From: Antarctobacter heliothermus
Lineage (GTDB): Bacteria > Pseudomonadota > Alphaproteobacteria > Rhodobacterales > Rhodobacteraceae
Direction: 5' to 3'
Assembly: GCF_900188425.1 (NCBI RefSeq)
Contig: NZ_FZON01000019.1
Span: 1 to 64,000, forward strand
Length of the DNA: 64,000 nt
Both the position numbers and the translations under genes were made by a program. How positions within the stretch are numbered: position 1 is the first letter of the stretch; each line of letters begins with the position of its first letter. Below are positions 63,834 through 64,000 of this stretch, piece after piece. The notes below the pieces were generated by a model. It was not told where the DNA came from, searched no databases, and saw only the letters and a program-made list of their open reading frames with translations.

Positions 63834-64000
63834 CACTTCACTCCAAAGGTTGGTTGAGTCGGGGCGGTTATGCCCGATCTTGGGAAGGGAGTGTAGAGGG
63901 CAGGACCGGGGCGCTTTGTCATTCCGCCGGGTGACGCCCGTTTTGTCATCAATTTGGAAACGCTGTTTTTCTCGATGGTGGCGTATAGGTTGATTTGAAT

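Overview
The window is high-GC, gene-dense chromosomal DNA of an alphaproteobacterium, most likely Rhodobacterales (roseobacter/Paracoccaceae type). This rests on familiar neighbourhoods rather than a marker tree: a hemP-imelysin-DHOR iron operon, a formate dehydrogenase locus with DUF3305/DUF3306/TorD/DUF6494/DUF6505 partners, MaoC-phosphotransacetylase next to an acetate kinase, and a YfgM-like/BamB/Der run. No rRNA, tRNA or CRISPR array was found.

Layout. 0-2.4 kb is a decayed mobile-element patch: a sigma-70-like gene, the last 47 codons of a DUF2924 gene, and a tyrosine integrase that has lost its catalytic C-terminus and now reads antisense into the DUF2924 remnant. 2.4-8.3 kb holds tex, a small secreted protein and a MaoC-Pta/acetate kinase pair. 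8.3-14 kb is a leftward iron operon: hemP, a small conserved protein, imelysin, di-heme oxidoreductase, a second imelysin and DUF1513.

14-35.9 kb is a large formate dehydrogenase and tungstate island. Leftward it encodes DUF6494, Mrp/ApbC, a biotin/lipoate ligase-like protein, DUF6505 and a sensor kinase. A TupA-like/cytochrome c fusion and a polyferredoxin meet tail to tail. Rightward come DUF3305, DUF3306, TorD chaperone, a small Tat peptide, FdhA (Cys type), FdhB, cytochrome b subunit, a WD40-cytochrome c fusion, a 41-residue membrane peptide and an NtrC-like regulator lacking the GAFTGA loop. These are followed by TupBCA tungstate uptake, an excisionase-HTH/periplasmic-binding-domain regulator and an XRE-cupin regulator. 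Together they look able to import W (or Mo), mature and export a formate dehydrogenase, pass electrons to quinone or periplasmic cytochromes, and sense the state of the system.

36-50.7 kb is mainly housekeeping: serine dehydratase, fasciclin, exported MsrB, J-domain protein, BolA, GatB, lytic transglycosylase, PlsC, SDR, PepN, VOC and a WYL regulator. 50.7-57.3 kb encodes an enlarged RND pump and a very unusual 905-residue periplasmic adaptor. The adaptor's alpha-hairpin consists of about 18 fourteen-residue repeats per arm; it is the most striking object in the window. 57.6-64 kb carries the YfgM-like/BamB/Der group, a TspO-like membrane protein and serS.
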